Shown: one piece after another, positions 63,799 to 64,000 of the stretch
How the letters are laid out: every line of letters starts with the position of its first letter
Numbering within the stretch: position 1 is the stretch's first letter
Assembly: GCF_001544795.2 (NCBI RefSeq)
Contig: NZ_FCOI02000009.1
Location: 171,371 to 235,370 of the forward strand
DNA: 64,000 nucleotides
Source of the DNA: Caballeronia temeraria
Lineage (GTDB): Bacteria > Pseudomonadota > Gammaproteobacteria > Burkholderiales > Burkholderiaceae
Direction: 5' to 3'
Notes under the pieces: generated by a model
Told to the model about the DNA's origin: nothing
Seen by the model: only the letters and a program-made list of their open reading frames with translations
The model's database searches: none
Program-made: the position numbers and the translations under genes

Positions 63799-63882
63799 AT
63801 GACGTTGGGGCAAGGCGTTAGACCGCTCGGTGGACTTGGCAGTGCGAACGACTACACGAAGAACATCGTCAAACATGCCTGA
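63799..63882 (+). CDS. 27-residue leader peptide ahead of toxin-like gene 3
   Basis: MTLGQGVRPLGGLGSANDY then TKNIVKHA and stop. The last residues KNIVKHA are identical to the end of the 94-residue protein before copy 1. It overlaps the next ATG by eight bases. Confidence 0.5.
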   Translation: MTLGQGVRPLGGLGSANDYTKNIVKHA

Positions 63883-64000
63883 CAATCTCGATTTCGATTA
63901 CGACTCGACTGACGTGCTCGACCCGTCTGCTTCGTCGCCAGAGCAGGTGTACAACATGTCGCCCGCGGCGATGCAGCCGCAGACAACCGACGCAGGACCG
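63875..64000 (+). CDS. polymorphic toxin-like protein 3, N-terminal fragment
   Basis: Only the first 42 codons are visible: MPDNLDFDYDSTDVLDPSAS, then VYNMSPAAMQPQTTDAGP. They match the shared module of copies 1 and 2. The gene continues outside the window, where a third distinct C-terminus and an immunity gene are predicted. Confidence 0.7.
   Translation, partial: MPDNLDFDYDSTDVLDPSASSPEQVYNMSPAAMQPQTTDAGP

Larger units (their letters stand above)
63677..64000 (+). repeat. array repeat, copy 3 (runs past the window)
   Basis: Copy of 62308-62631 at an offset of 1369, with a handful of substitutions. It carries the same terminator (63756-63782), the leader frame and the start of a third toxin-like gene. 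The C-terminal variant and its immunity gene lie beyond the window. Confidence 0.9.

Noticed and set aside
61195..64000. CRISPR array
   Set aside because: The repeats are hundreds of bases long, coding, and only three; there are no short regular repeats with unique spacers.
61195..64000. Insertion-sequence origin of the repeated units
   Set aside because: No transposase, no terminal inverted repeats at the repeat edges and no target duplication were seen; recombination between copies is simpler.

Overview
The window is high-GC DNA (about 65 percent by eye) from a Burkholderiaceae-type betaproteobacterium, most like Caballeronia, Paraburkholderia or Burkholderia. The evidence is the cobalamin gene set with its CbiG-CobJ fusion, a cyanide-insensitive bd-type oxidase operon with a DUF2474 subunit, a heptosyltransferase and a PilZ protein. 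No rRNA, tRNA or CRISPR array was recognised. The left half (1-32116) is chromosomal backbone. The right half (about 32117-64000) is a tailed-phage prophage, probably podoviral, whose far end lies outside the window.

Backbone. Positions 1-16063 hold an almost complete cobalamin (B12) ring-building cluster. It contains cobO (5' end only), cobE, cobW, cobN, two magnesium-chelatase-like subunits (ChlI/ChlD type), a CbiG-CobJ fusion, cobI, cobH, cobG, cobL, cbiD, cobK and cobM. Two cobalamin riboswitches face different operons: one precedes cobW-cobN-chlI-chlD, the other precedes the leftward cobG-cobH-cobI-cobJ operon. Next come a DUF4186 protein, a TerC-family membrane protein, OpgC, a DUF1328 peptide, a sigma-54 activator and eutB-eutC (an adenosylcobalamin-dependent enzyme). 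They are followed by tRNA 2-selenouridine synthase, a permease, the cioAB oxidase operon, a YpfJ-type metallopeptidase, WaaC, a PilZ flagellar-brake protein and a FrnE/DsbA-like oxidoreductase.

Prophage. The integrase lies beside the 5' end of the FrnE-like gene. A leftward early operon (from about 37334 down to int) carries small proteins, a RecE-type exonuclease with a probable annealing partner, excisionase and integrase. A lambda-like switch at about 37390-38560 has a short repressor, a Cro/YdaS-like protein and five copies of a 14-bp operator. The rightward early operon carries replication genes, an endonuclease and a protein in the position of antiterminator Q, followed by a candidate late promoter and a terminator. 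Late genes run terS, terL, portal, a fibre cluster, scaffold, coat, adaptors, Cys-rich and collagen-like virion proteins, a tail protein and candidate internal virion proteins.

The most interesting region is 61195-64000. A near-identical N-terminal module of about 100 residues is repeated three times. The two complete copies end in unrelated C-terminal domains, and each is followed by an overlapping immunity-like gene (one is DUF4279-like). The third copy runs off the window. This looks like a prophage-borne polymorphic toxin-immunity cassette array, placed directly after candidate ejection proteins. Lysis genes were not seen and presumably lie beyond 64000.
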